Shown here: positions 8,745 to 17,387 of the stretch, in pieces
Position numbering within the stretch: position 1 is the first letter of the stretch
How the letters are laid out: the number at the start of each line of letters is the position of its first letter
DNA from: Wolinella sp052170135
GTDB lineage: Bacteria > Campylobacterota > Campylobacteria > Campylobacterales > Helicobacteraceae
Length of the DNA: 64,000 nucleotides
Assembly (NCBI GenBank): GCA_052170135.1
Contig: JBQNBC010000009.1
Location: 1 to 64,000 of the forward strand
Direction of reading: 5' to 3'
Translations under genes and position numbers: made by a program
Notes under the pieces: model-generated
What the model saw: only the letters and a program-made list of their open reading frames with translations
Database searches by the model: none
Told to the model about the DNA's origin: nothing

Positions 8745-9088
8745 ATATTTCAAGTGTTGTGATTAATGTAAAAAATGGTGGTGCAATCGAAGATATAAAG
8801 GCGAGAATTGCAGACGTAGAGGGTTGTGAAATCATCACAAATGATGAGAATCGTATTATCGTCGTTGTGGGCGTAGAGAGCTTTGATGATGAGTTAAAGA
8901 CTTTCCATACGCTAGAAAAAATAGATGGTGTCGCAAATGTAACGATGGTATATAGCTACCAAGAGGATCTAGATCTTGATTTAGAAAAGCTAAAAGACAA
9001 AGTAGAGATAAGCGAAATCCTCACAAATGACAATATTCAAGCACAAGATATTGTCTATCAAGGGCATATTGGCGACAGGGCGAAGTAG
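8741..9088 (+). CDS. napD: NapA signal-peptide chaperone NapD
   Basis: A small cytoplasmic protein (115 residues) of the NapD family, which binds the NapA twin-arginine signal and holds back export until the Mo cofactor is inserted. The family pattern MNISSVVINVK...VEGCEI is clear. The start at 8741 gives an ATGA overlap with napL and has GGAG seven bases upstream. It is the last gene of the operon. The acidic C-terminal extension (about 30 residues after VYSYQED) is longer than in E. coli NapD. Confidence 0.93.
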   Translation: MNISSVVINVKNGGAIEDIKARIADVEGCEIITNDENRIIVVVGVESFDDELKTFHTLEKIDGVANVTMVYSYQEDLDLDLEKLKDKVEISEILTNDNIQAQDIVYQGHIGDRAK

Positions 9089-9115
9089 GCGAGAATCCAG
9101 AGCTTGGGCTCTCGC
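9089..9115 (+). terminator. Hairpin directly after napD
   Basis: GCGAGA/TCTCGC (9089-9094, 9110-9115) and the inner AGAGC/GCTCT pair can form alternative stems right after the stop. The lack of a U-run keeps confidence low. Confidence 0.35.
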
Positions 9116-9259
9116 TTAGCTCTAGTTCGCTATCGCACTTTTACTGTTGTCTGGTTGCGTTGTGGTTATCTGCGATTCTTTCACATTTGCTTTATACTTG
9201 GGATTTATATTTTATATCCGCTAATTTTTTTGCTTTAGATTTTTATGCAGTATGCAGCT

Positions 9260-9417
9260 TCAAGTATTAAAAGTACTTTCTTTATATGATGGGTACTGAT
9301 CTTCTTTGATGATATTTAAAAGTCTGGCAACTATGGTCGAGATGTATTTTTTATCGGCGCGCTCTCATATGCCGCTTTGGCTACTTCGTTAGCAAGTGTG
9401 CTTGGAATGACTTTCAT
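9260..9417 (-). pseudogene. Short broken ORF downstream of the immunity-like gene
   Basis: Reading the minus strand from ATG at 9417, 28 codons (MKVIPSTLANEVAKAAYE...) end at TAG 9331. A one-base shift then continues about 20 coding-like codons (VARLLNIIKEDQYPSY) to TGA at 9260. It is probably the remnant of a small protein of the same cassette as the two fragments upstream. Family unknown. Confidence 0.35.
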
Positions 9418-9426
9418 TGTGAATCG

Positions 9427-9754
9427 TCATTTGGTTGCTTCACCATCTTTAAAGTAGCATGTTACTGGCAGCCTCTTTTGTATAAACTCCAGCGCATCAA
9501 TAAGAGTGCCAGTGAAACGTATCTCTTCTATCGGATAGACAAACTCGCACACTTCGCCAAATAGCGGATCGGATCTGGATATGTCAATATCGCTTTTGCG
9601 TAGTCCATAGTTAAAAAGATAGTTTAATCGCCCATTCCAGATTCTAAACATTGCCATAGGCTCAATGCTCTTATCTTGTGCCTCTAATTCTGCCGTTAAA
9701 TATGTAATATCCCAAGTTGTATTCCCATGTATCAATCTCTAAAGTCTTAGCCAT
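9427..9754 (-). pseudogene. Immunity-like small protein, frameshifted near its start
   Basis: A 102-codon open stretch (containing MAMFRIWNGRLNYLFNYG and VYPIEEIRFTGTLIDALEF) ends at 9427. The natural start appears to be ATG 9754 (MAKTLEIDTWEYN), which is in another frame, so a frameshift near 9725 separates them; the alternative is a TTG start just inside. The small acidic product, following and overlapping a toxin-like fragment by 16 bases, is arranged like an immunity gene behind a toxin. I recognise no family. Confidence 0.45.
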
Positions 9755-10240
9755 TTCTTAACTATTTGTATTAAGCTAAATGAGTGCTCGACCTTGTCAA
9801 AGTGTGTGTAGTTTGTAGATTCTTCGTAATACTTGAAGCTACCTTTATCTAGTGGATACACAGTGATTACTTTCCCCTAAGGGCTAAGCACCAAAAACAG
9901 ACCGTTTTTACCAAGAATTGTCCTCCGATTTCCGAAGTCTGCATGAACTCCTTCATAGCTAATATTCCCCATGGTTTCGCGCAGTAGCTCATCAACATTT
10001 TTATACTTTGTTGCTTTTAGATGGCTACTCTTGTTTTGGATTTTAGCAAAACGTTATCATCTACCACGTTCTCTCCCAAACTCGTCTAGCTTCATATCCT
10101 TGACTTGTAGTAGACTCATGGGGCGTATAAGCGTCCGACAGCCAAAGTGGTATGGAGGAATCGCTAGATTCTTTGGTGGATTCTTGCTCCATACGCTCGA
10201 TGGTATGAAGAGTATTGGTTATAAAGGTTGCCTGCGTGTT
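9739..10240 (-). pseudogene. Degenerate gene, possible nuclease-toxin C-terminus
   Basis: Minus-strand coding-like pieces lie in three frames: IERMEQESTKESSDSSIPLW (upstream part), VKDMKLDEFGRERG, and KNVDELLRETMGNIS...FGNRRTILGKNGLFLVL with a TAG at 9877-9879, then GKVITVYPLDKGSFKYYEES to a stop at 9739. The last part (a strand-rich 'NGLFLV...GKVITVYP' pattern) resembles the C-terminal endoribonuclease-type domains of phage or polymorphic toxins. This is a weak resemblance by eye. At least three lesions make it non-functional. Its stop overlaps the start of the next small gene. Confidence 0.4.
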
Positions 10241-10277
10241 TATTTAATATGTCGCAAATGTTGTTAGCGATGCTAAA

Positions 10278-11051
10278 TTACGCTCCAATAATTATAACCT
10301 CGTTATCTAGTATAATCCCGTTCTCCTCGTTAACGCGTCGTTTTGCCTCATTGATGAGCCACATCGCTTCATCAAAGCTAGCACCACCGTAATTAATCAT
10401 AAAATTTGCGTGCTTTTCGCTAAAGCCAATCCCGCCACGCCTGAAGCCTTTTAGCCCTACTGATTCTATTAGTCGTCCTGCGTAATCGCCGTTTGGATTC
10501 TTAAAGACACTGCCAAAGCTAGCACCCTTTGGCTGGTTTGCTCTCATCGTGCTAAACTCAGCGACTAGCTCGGATCTAAATCCTCTCTCGATTCTAAAAA
10601 GTGCGTAGAAAATCGTGTTGGAAATCATGCTTGTGCGGTAGCCTAGTTTGAGCTTATCTGCGCTTATAAAGCCATCTTTTGTGATGATTCCTTCAAGAAT
10701 CGTACCTATCTCATAGTTTTTCATACCAGCATTCATTTTTACAAGCCCGCCTACACTGCCAGGAAGGCTACCTAGCATCTCAAAGCCACGTAGATTTTCG
10801 CGTCTAGAAAATGCAAAAAGTCGCGCACTAGGCGTCGCTGCTCCAACTTTTAGCAGTCCTTGACTTGACTCGATAGTGCTAAAACGCTCATCAAGAATCG
10901 CCATATTCTTTGCATCTGGCGATAGTAGGAGATTGTAGCCATGTCCTATGATCTTAAAGTCGTGTTTTGCTATCTCATCGATAATCTCCACCTCGGTACT
11001 TCCACCTATTTTTATGCTTGTGTAGCGCGAAAAGTCGATGAACTTTTTCAT
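10278..11051 (-). CDS. murB: UDP-N-acetylenolpyruvoylglucosamine reductase
   Basis: An FAD enzyme that reduces UDP-GlcNAc-enolpyruvate to UDP-MurNAc in peptidoglycan synthesis. The 257-residue protein is short like other epsilonproteobacterial MurB. The FAD motifs are GHGYNLLLSP, FEMLGSLPGSVGGLVKMNAG and PKGASFGSVFKNP (active-site Ser within SVFKNP), with HANFMINYGGAS near the C-terminus. Translation starts 2 bases after the fliQ stop, so the two are co-transcribed; the same pair occurs in H. pylori. Confidence 0.96.
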   Translation of the reverse strand: MKKFIDFSRYTSIKIGGSTEVEIIDEIAKHDFKIIGHGYNLLLSPDAKNMAILDERFSTIESSQGLLKVGAATPSARLFAFSRRENLRGFEMLGSLPGSVGGLVKMNAGMKNYEIGTILEGIITKDGFISADKLKLGYRTSMISNTIFYALFRIERGFRSELVAEFSTMRANQPKGASFGSVFKNPNGDYAGRLIESVGLKGFRRGGIGFSEKHANFMINYGGASFDEAMWLINEAKRRVNEENGIILDNEVIIIGA

Positions 11052-11053
11052 AA

Positions 11054-11320
11054 CTAGAACGGGAACTCAGGTATCAGCTGCAGCATTCGCGATGTGAAGT
11101 CAATCAGCATATTCAGCATCCATGGCATGGTCATAATGACGACTATGATAACAACGAGAATCTTGGGTACAAATGTAAGTGTCTGTTCGTTTATCTGCGT
11201 GGTTGCTTGAAAAATACTAATCATAAGCCCCACTATAAGCCCAGCAAGTAGCATAGGTAACGATAGTATCAGCGTGATTTTATATGTCTCAATGGCAAGA
11301 GCCATTAGCTGTGCTTCCAT
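11054..11320 (-). CDS. fliQ: Flagellar export apparatus protein FliQ
   Basis: An 88-residue inner-membrane protein with two transmembrane helices (ITLILSLPMLLAGLIVGLMISI and the ILVVIIVVIM segment) joined by the conserved FQATTQINEQTL loop. It is part of the FliPQR gate of the flagellar type III secretion system. The length and motif match the family exactly. It lies upstream of murB on the minus strand. Confidence 0.96.
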   Translation of the reverse strand: MEAQLMALAIETYKITLILSLPMLLAGLIVGLMISIFQATTQINEQTLTFVPKILVVIIVVIMTMPWMLNMLIDFTSRMLQLIPEFPF

Positions 11321-11535
11321 CTTTACCCTCTAGTTTAATAAGTATAAATATAAGCTATGTAAAAAGCATAGCGCAAAATGGCTAGCTGCTCGGCTAGTCA
11401 AATGGTGAAGAATCTAGTGTGGATTTTAGCTACTTTCTGCAACAAATTGGCTGATATGGCTTGCTTTTGTAGGCAAATAAGAGATTTTGATTAAATTAAT
11501 TAATATTTTTTATCTTTAAATAAAATAATTGAAAA

Positions 11536-11541
11536 TATAAT
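11536..11541 (+). promoter_or_regulatory. -10 element of the cytochrome c peroxidase promoter
   Basis: TATAAT lies 31 bases before the ATG, behind about 60 bases of AT-rich sequence with T-tracts, as is usual for epsilonproteobacterial sigma-70 promoters, which lack a clear -35. TTGATTAAATTAA just upstream is only loosely FNR-like. The Shine-Dalgarno is AGGAGG at 11563-11568. Confidence 0.6.
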
Positions 11542-11572
11542 TTTAATCCACAAAAATTTACTAGGAGGAAAA

Positions 11573-12619
11573 ATGAAAAAGTCTATTGTTTTGTTTGGAA
11601 GTGTTGTTTTGACTGCAAGCACACTTTTTGCGAACGATTCTGCACTACGAGATAGAGTAAAGGAATCTGGTATTGTCGCGATTCCAAAAGATGCTAAGGT
11701 TCTTATGAGGCTTACAGAGCAGTCAGCTGATGCGAAGACAAATCCAACAACCGCTGAGAAAGTTGAGTTGGGTAAGCGACTATACTTTGATCCACGTCTT
11801 TCAAGAAGCAATCTAATATCATGCAACACCTGTCACAACTTAGGTCTAGGTGGAGCAGATGCTGTGCCAGCTGCTATCGGACACAAATGGACAGCAAACC
11901 CATCTCATCTAAACTCACCAACGGTCTATAACAGCGTATTTAATAGCGTGCAGTTCTGGGATGGTCGCAGTGCGCACCTAGCTGATCAAGCGCAAGGCCC
12001 AATGCAAGCAGCTCCAGAAATGGCATCTCCAAGCTCACTAGTTGAAGAGAGAATTAACTCGATTCCTGCGTATGTGGCGGAGTTTAAAAAGGCTTACGGC
12101 AAAGATGTCAAAATTGACTTTAAGCTAATCGCTGACACGATCGCAGTCTTTGAGCGCACTCTTGTGACACCTGCGCCATTTGATGACTTCCTAAATGGCA
12201 ACAACAAAGCCCTAAACAGCGAAGAGAAAGAAGGACTAGAGCTATTTATGGATAAGGGTTGTACGGCATGCCATACAGGAATTAACCTCGGCGGTACTAT
12301 GCAGCCATTTCAAGTTGCAGCACAGTATAAGTTTGCTAGTTTAGGCGACTTCAAAGGCGATAAAAATGGCATGGTAAAAACTCCTACGTTAAGAAACATT
12401 GTTGAAACTGCTCCGTATTTCCATAATGGTGCAATCTGGTCACTAAAAGATACAATTAAAGAGATGGGTAGCACACAGCTAGGAGTTGCAATCAGCGATG
12501 ATGAAGCAGCAAAAATTGAGAAATTCCTCGGCTCGCTAACAGGCCGTAAGCCAAATGTCTCGTATCCGACAAATCTCCCAGAGATGACAGACAACACTCC
12601 AAAGCCAACTTTCGATTAA
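11573..12619 (+). CDS. ccp: Dihaem cytochrome c peroxidase
   Basis: A periplasmic enzyme reducing H2O2 to water with electrons from cytochrome c. The 348-residue precursor has a signal peptide (MKKSIVLFGSVVLTASTLFA), a peroxidatic haem site CNTCHNL with LGLGG after it, and an electron-transfer haem site CTACHTG. Family motifs FWDGR and KTPTLRNI...PYFHNG are present. It is monocistronic with its own promoter and a strong Shine-Dalgarno. Role: peroxide detoxification or peroxide respiration at low oxygen. Confidence 0.97.
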   Translation: MKKSIVLFGSVVLTASTLFANDSALRDRVKESGIVAIPKDAKVLMRLTEQSADAKTNPTTAEKVELGKRLYFDPRLSRSNLISCNTCHNLGLGGADAVPAAIGHKWTANPSHLNSPTVYNSVFNSVQFWDGRSAHLADQAQGPMQAAPEMASPSSLVEERINSIPAYVAEFKKAYGKDVKIDFKLIADTIAVFERTLVTPAPFDDFLNGNNKALNSEEKEGLELFMDKGCTACHTGINLGGTMQPFQVAAQYKFASLGDFKGDKNGMVKTPTLRNIVETAPYFHNGAIWSLKDTIKEMGSTQLGVAISDDEAAKIEKFLGSLTGRKPNVSYPTNLPEMTDNTPKPTFD

Positions 12620-12633
12620 TTTTTAGCCCCTGC

Positions 12634-12653
12634 GAGATTCCTTTTGGAGTCTC
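12634..12653 (+). terminator. Hairpin after ccp
   Basis: GAGATTCC (12634-12641) pairs with GGAGTCTC (12646-12653), eight pairs including one G-T, around a TTTT loop, 15 bases after the stop. The flanking sequence is not U-rich downstream. Confidence 0.45.
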
Positions 12654-12880
12654 TGGGTGGGTCAAGAATCGCTCAAAAATTTGTGGGCAGAATTCTAAAA
12701 TCTAATTCTTTCTTTAATGTCTTTTCTCTTGTTGCCGGAGTGCGTTTGTGAAATGCTGTCAATATGATTTTGGATAAAGAGGCGTTGGATAATCCAGGTC
12801 TAGAATCGCATGGATTCTTGATTGAGCTCTGCATTTTATGAGAATTTCTTTAACGAATTTTACAAAGGAATCGATATTGT
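12654..12880. other. Intergenic stretch without a recognisable gene
   Basis: No ORF with coding character was found between the ccp hairpin and the DUF805 remnant. It may contain degraded sequence continuing from that remnant. Confidence 0.5.
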
Positions 12881-13223
12881 TTATGCTAACTTTGGATTCT
12901 TGCCGAAGCGATTATCGCCAGTTGTGCCATCAAGCGCACAGAAAATAACCAAAGCTATCGCGCCAATCACTGGGACAAGGGTAATCAAGCAACCATCAGC
13001 CAGAGTGGTCAGTATCGTGCAGGCGACGCACCGATACGCTAAGAGGTGGAACATGACCAATATGCAGGTATTGCTTAGTATGCCACTTTCTATTTCTACG
13101 ACATACAAGCCAGTAAAAATATCTATTAGCGAGTCAATAAAGAGTAAATATCCAATGCTCTTTGCGTCTTGCATGACCTCTGAAAACTGCATACTTTCTC
13201 AAAACGACCAAAAACCAATTTAA
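12881..13223 (-). pseudogene. DUF805 membrane protein pseudogene
   Basis: The minus strand carries all DUF805 landmarks in shifting frames: N-terminal NWFLVVLRKYAVFRG followed by HARRKEHW, then a hydrophobic stretch, then LSVSVRRLHDTDHSG followed by an in-frame TGA, then VPVIGAIALVIFCALDG and the C-terminal GDNRFGKNPK. At least three frame changes are needed to join them. The intact family consists of about 110-130-residue inner-membrane proteins of unknown function. One 103-codon stretch remains open but mixes frames, so the gene is judged dead. Confidence 0.75.
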
Positions 13224-13292
13224 GATCTATTCCTTTGTTGTGTATTGATTATGCAATTTAATCAAAAGTAGAATCCAGCTTTAGATTATTGA

Positions 13293-13406
13293 CTACTTTC
13301 CTTGCGTACTACGATGCAGTGGGTGCTGATAGTCATTTTTTTCGCAACCTTGTAGGCTTAAGACCATCAAAAGCGTGGCAAAAGTCACTATAAATGCACT
13401 TCTCAT
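13293..13406 (-). CDS. Small lipoprotein, 37 residues
   Basis: A short ORF starting at ATG 13406 with a near-perfect AAAGGAGG seven bases upstream. It encodes a signal sequence MRSAFIVTFATLLMVLSLQGC, a lipobox-like LQGC and a short polar tail rich in H, Q and K (about 16 residues after the Cys) ending at TAG 13293. The mature product would be a 17-residue lipopeptide. It begins 18 bases after the mutS2 stop on the same strand and may be co-transcribed. Function unknown. The strong Shine-Dalgarno and clean lipoprotein signal argue that it is real. Confidence 0.65.
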   Translation of the reverse strand: MRSAFIVTFATLLMVLSLQGCEKNDYQHPLHRSTQGK

Positions 13407-13424
13407 TATACTCCTCCTTTGCTA

Positions 13425-15662
13425 TTAAAGTTTAATGATTTTGGCACCAAAGCCACCCATCTGAGCTGGTGCATCCTCAAATGCACGTACCTTTGGATGG
13501 AGTTTTAAGAACTCCTTTATGGCATATGCAAGCTTGCCAGTGCCTATGCCGTGATATACAAGAACTTCATCAAAGCCCGCCAATAGTGCATCTGAGAGGA
13601 ATTTATCCAGTCTTTCAACGGCCTCTTCGCCTCTAAGCCCATGCAGATCAAGCGTGAGAGCACCACGATTTTGTCGCGATTCGAGTGTGATTTTTGGCTT
13701 TGGTGTTGAGGTTGGGAGCTTGCCAAGTGGCTTTATCTCACTCTTTTTTACGCGCAGCTTAAATCCTTCATCAAGCTCAATCATCGCCTCACGTTCATTT
13801 ATTGAGATTACAATTCCTCGGCTTTGGCGATATTTGACGCGCTCGCCAACTTTGATTTCGTGTCGCTGTACTGCCTCATCTACACGTTCTTTCGCCTCGC
13901 TTGCCTTGATATTTTGAAGAATCTTATTGGCATTATTCATGCCTTTGTGGATTCTCTCTGTGTTCGCCATTTTTGCTGCCTCTTTTGCTAGGCTTATAGC
14001 CTCTTGGTATTCACGCTCTAGACGCGCTATTGTGGCTTTATGTTCGCTTTGATTTTTCTCAATTTTCTCAGTGAACTCGAGTTTTTTTGCTTTTAGCTTG
14101 GCCAGCTCTAGCTCTAGTGCTTGGCTCTTTTGCTTTAGTTCTATTTCAAGTTGTGCACTTTTTTCGATTAGTTCGCCTAGTTTCTCTTTGTCTTCGCCAT
14201 ACACCTTTTTAGCATTTCTTACGACAAAGCCAGGGATTCCGTATCTCTCTGCAGTCTCAAATGCGTAACTTTTACCTATCGTGCCATGGAGGAATGAAAA
14301 AGTCGGCATCTGTCGCTGCTCGTCATATAGCGCAGCCATCAGCTCTACGCGCTCATTGTTTGCCATTAGTGCTGCTAGCCGCTTGTGATGAGTTGTGATT
14401 ACGATTTTGTATTCGCGCTTTAGTAGCTCCTCTAAAATCACCTTAAAAAGGCTTGCCGCCTCGTCGCTATCAGTCCCAAGCTCAATCTCGTCAACGCCTA
14501 TTAAGAATCCGCGCTCTTTAAAGAAGCTCTCAAACTGTATCATTCGCCCGGCAAATGTAGAGATATCATTTTTTGCGCTTTGCGGGTCATCTAGCACTGC
14601 ATCAATCCCGCTAAATGCACCGATGTGTGATTTGTTAGCGTTGATTCTCATCGGTATCATGTATCGTGCAAGAAATGTCGAGCTAAGGATCGATTTTAAA
14701 AGCATGGTTTTTCCGCCGGCGTTTACGCCTGTTATCATCAAAATATCGCGTTCAAAGTCAACACTTAGTGGCTTTGGATTATTTAGCGCTGGGTGTGAAA
14801 ACTCAACAAGTCGAATGCGTCTATCTCTGCGTGGTGTGATGAATTCGAGATTCTTTGCTTTGGCAAAATTTACACGTGCTTGATAGTGGTCAAAACGATC
14901 AAATTCACGATCGATAAATTTCAAGAAGCCAAGCTGTTTTCCCATTTGTGCAGAAAGCTCTTTGCAGATATTGAATTCCATCTCAGTGATTTTGCTGAGA
15001 AGTTCTGATTCTTTATCCTTAAGCTTAGTAATACTCTCAGGGATAATATAGAAGAATCCAGCCGCGCTACGTCCGATTATTTGCGCTTTTAGAGTGTTGT
15101 TAAAACCACCTCGTGCAAGTAGCGACTCTTCGCCATTTATCAGATGCACTTGCCTATCCACGAGATATGGCGCGAGTTGACTATTTGAGAGCAGCAGTCG
15201 CAAAGCTTCATTTATATCGCTTTTTGTCCGCTTTATGGCGTTGTTTATCGCGTCTAACTCAGGATAGATTCCCCTATTGAAACTACCATCTTTGTCAAAG
15301 TGTCGCTCAATTTCTAGAATAATGCTAGGGAATTTGATCTCGTTAAACCATTCAAAGAGAATCCCATCGATTCTTAATCCTTTTAGATAGAGCATATATC
15401 GCCATAGCTTCACCCACTCAAAAATTTCATCACGTCGCAAGAATCCAAACTTTTTAAGGTGGATAATATCGCGCTCAAGCGGCAGTATCGGCGGTGGTGG
15501 TGTGAGCTCAAGCGGGTCGAGTGCATTTATAAATTGCCTGTGGCGATTTATGTCCCCCTCCATATGCGGTGGCTTTGGACGTGAAAAAAATGAGCCAAAA
15601 AGCTCCAGAAACGGCTCTAAATCAAGCTTTTTGGCAAGCTTTAAATAGTGCGGGTCGTGCAT
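13425..15662 (-). CDS. mutS2: Endonuclease MutS2
   Basis: A MutS-like ATPase with a C-terminal Smr nuclease domain (about 745 residues). The Walker A is TGVNAGGKTMLLKS, Walker B GVDEIELGTDSDE, then THHKRL. A long Lys/Glu-rich coiled coil (KSQALELELAKLKAKKLEF region) follows, and the Smr domain has LDLHGLRGEEA and VYHGIGTGKL. In Helicobacter MutS2 suppresses homeologous recombination rather than acting in mismatch repair. ATG 15662 was chosen because AAGGA lies seven bases upstream; a GTG at 15677 would add five residues. It lies in the conserved order aminotransferase-murC-small membrane gene-mutS2. Confidence 0.94.
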   Translation of the reverse strand: MHDPHYLKLAKKLDLEPFLELFGSFFSRPKPPHMEGDINRHRQFINALDPLELTPPPPILPLERDIIHLKKFGFLRRDEIFEWVKLWRYMLYLKGLRIDGILFEWFNEIKFPSIILEIERHFDKDGSFNRGIYPELDAINNAIKRTKSDINEALRLLLSNSQLAPYLVDRQVHLINGEESLLARGGFNNTLKAQIIGRSAAGFFYIIPESITKLKDKESELLSKITEMEFNICKELSAQMGKQLGFLKFIDREFDRFDHYQARVNFAKAKNLEFITPRRDRRIRLVEFSHPALNNPKPLSVDFERDILMITGVNAGGKTMLLKSILSSTFLARYMIPMRINANKSHIGAFSGIDAVLDDPQSAKNDISTFAGRMIQFESFFKERGFLIGVDEIELGTDSDEAASLFKVILEELLKREYKIVITTHHKRLAALMANNERVELMAALYDEQRQMPTFSFLHGTIGKSYAFETAERYGIPGFVVRNAKKVYGEDKEKLGELIEKSAQLEIELKQKSQALELELAKLKAKKLEFTEKIEKNQSEHKATIARLEREYQEAISLAKEAAKMANTERIHKGMNNANKILQNIKASEAKERVDEAVQRHEIKVGERVKYRQSRGIVISINEREAMIELDEGFKLRVKKSEIKPLGKLPTSTPKPKITLESRQNRGALTLDLHGLRGEEAVERLDKFLSDALLAGFDEVLVYHGIGTGKLAYAIKEFLKLHPKVRAFEDAPAQMGGFGAKIIKL

Positions 15663-15789
15663 ACAAAAGTCCTTCACCTAATCTTAAACATCAGCACATA
15701 CAAAGAATCCAACCCCAAAAATCCATCCATCTTTATCGCGTATCCCATTAAAATATAACACTAGATGATTTCACGCCATAAATCGGGCT

Positions 15790-16068
15790 TTATTTGTTAC
15801 TATCAAGTTCGTTGCACAATTCAAGTGATAGCGTAGAGCCATGGTATGGGGTATTTGGCTTGCCAATGAAACTAAGCGTACCGCTTACAAAGTTAAACTC
15901 TTTTTGGCTTACGATAATTCCGTTGCACTCTAGTTTTTTACCTTGGTTAAATAAAACAACAAGTCGCGCCTCTTCTTTGGAGCGCGACACCTGCACGCTT
16001 GCCCAAATCCCGGCTAGCACTGCTAAAATAACGATAAAAGCAACAACTAGAGTTTTTGACGTATCCAT
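15790..16068 (-). CDS. Conserved small membrane-anchored protein
   Basis: A 92-residue protein with one N-terminal transmembrane helix (TLVVAFIVILAVLAGIWASV) and a periplasmic domain of about 65 residues containing a pair of Cys (LECNG and LELCNE) that could form a disulfide. Its ATG shares a base with the murC stop (TAATG). The same position between murC and mutS2 is kept in H. pylori, but no function is known to me. Confidence 0.8.
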   Translation of the reverse strand: MDTSKTLVVAFIVILAVLAGIWASVQVSRSKEEARLVVLFNQGKKLECNGIIVSQKEFNFVSGTLSFIGKPNTPYHGSTLSLELCNELDSNK

Positions 16069-17387
16069 TAAAACTCTCCTCTTAGTTGATATGTGATGTC
16101 GCCAGCACCAAAGCCGACTACAAGCCCTCGCTCAATCTCTAAAATACGAGAATCGTGACTGTATATTCCTAGTTTTTCTCTAGATTCTCTTACGATATGT
16201 GTTGCAAATATCGGATTATACGCACTGAAATATCGCCCAAAGTCGATCTCTACATGCGCCTCGCTAGCCGCATAAACAGGGAGAATCACAAGTCTATCTA
16301 TGCTAGAAAGGCTTTTAGAAAACCGTTCGATATTGCTTAGCGTGCGCGAATATTTATGTGGCTGCCAAATGGCAGTTATTGGTGGATTATCAAGCAGGCT
16401 AGCGTATTTTTTGACCGCACTAAGAGTCGCATCTATCTCTGTAGGGTGGTGTGCATAGTCATCAATGAGCGTGAAATCACCAGAGTGTAAAATATCAAAT
16501 CGCTTTTTAGTGCCTTTGAAGTTCAAAAGTCGCTTTTTAATCACGCTAAGCTCCAGCTCATCTTGCGTTGCAAGAATCACCAAAGAGGCATCAAGTGCGA
16601 TATGTTCGCCAAGTCCCCAAATGCAAAATTCACCCAAGTCGCGCAAGCAAAATCGCGTGTATGGTTCGCCATCGCGCAGCTCATAACTTATATTTGTAAT
16701 ATCCCTGCTAGGATAAAGTCGCTCTGCGTTAAGTTTGTCTAAAGAACCCAAAAACGGGTCTTCGGCATTTATCACGCACTTTTTAGAGGAATCCAAAAAA
16801 CTTCTATATGCATTGTGAAATAGCTCGATATTGTGGTTGTAGCTCTCCATATGTTCGGGTTCGGCATTTGTTACAACAGCGCAAAATGGGCTGATATTTA
16901 AAAAGCTCTTATCGCTCTCATCGGCCTCAAATACAACAGAATCACTCTCTACTTCGCGCACATTTGATCCAAATTCCTTTGCTTCTGCGCCAATAATCGC
17001 GCTAAACTCAGGCAAAAGTGCGCTTAAAATTGCTGTGGTTGTGCTTTTTCCATGCGCGCCAGCCACAGCAAAAACACGCTTATCATTGAGAATCATAGGC
17101 AATGCCTCGGCGCGAGAAAGCACCTTGATTCCAAGCTCTCTAGCGCGCACTATCTCGACATTGTCGCTTTTTATGATTGCTGAGTGTATAAGCAGATCTT
17201 GATCGCTAATCGCTCGAGAATCGTGTGGAATTTGAAGTTTAATTCCCATTTTCTGTAGGTATCTTGTTGTTGGCGATTCTGCGATATCTGAGCCACTAAC
17301 TATCGCACCTTGAGCTTTTAGAAATTTTGCCAACCCAGAGATCCCTATGCCACCAATTCCCACAAAGTGGATTTTTAGATTAGACAT
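16068..17387 (-). CDS. murC: UDP-N-acetylmuramate--L-alanine ligase
   Basis: The first amino-acid ligase of the peptidoglycan stem peptide. In 439 residues it shows the N-terminal Rossmann motif HFVGIGGIGISGLA, the ATP loop GAHGKSTTTAI, then FEADESDKSFL and the C-terminal DDYAHHPTEI. It overlaps the aminotransferase gene by 13 bases and the next small gene by one, so it is part of a four-gene minus-strand operon. Confidence 0.97.
   Translation of the reverse strand: MSNLKIHFVGIGGIGISGLAKFLKAQGAIVSGSDIAESPTTRYLQKMGIKLQIPHDSRAISDQDLLIHSAIIKSDNVEIVRARELGIKVLSRAEALPMILNDKRVFAVAGAHGKSTTTAILSALLPEFSAIIGAEAKEFGSNVREVESDSVVFEADESDKSFLNISPFCAVVTNAEPEHMESYNHNIELFHNAYRSFLDSSKKCVINAEDPFLGSLDKLNAERLYPSRDITNISYELRDGEPYTRFCLRDLGEFCIWGLGEHIALDASLVILATQDELELSVIKKRLLNFKGTKKRFDILHSGDFTLIDDYAHHPTEIDATLSAVKKYASLLDNPPITAIWQPHKYSRTLSNIERFSKSLSSIDRLVILPVYAASEAHVEIDFGRYFSAYNPIFATHIVRESREKLGIYSHDSRILEIERGLVVGFGAGDITYQLRGEF

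Noticed and set aside
9971..10267. A 98-codon plus-strand ORF after the nap operon
   Set aside because: It mirrors the decayed minus-strand coding pieces and has no start signal or family pattern.
12822..13223. A 133-codon plus-strand ORF
   Set aside because: It is antisense to the DUF805 remnant, whose family landmarks are all on the minus strand.
14395..14883. A 162-codon plus-strand ORF inside mutS2
   Set aside because: Antisense shadow of a well-supported MutS2 coding region.
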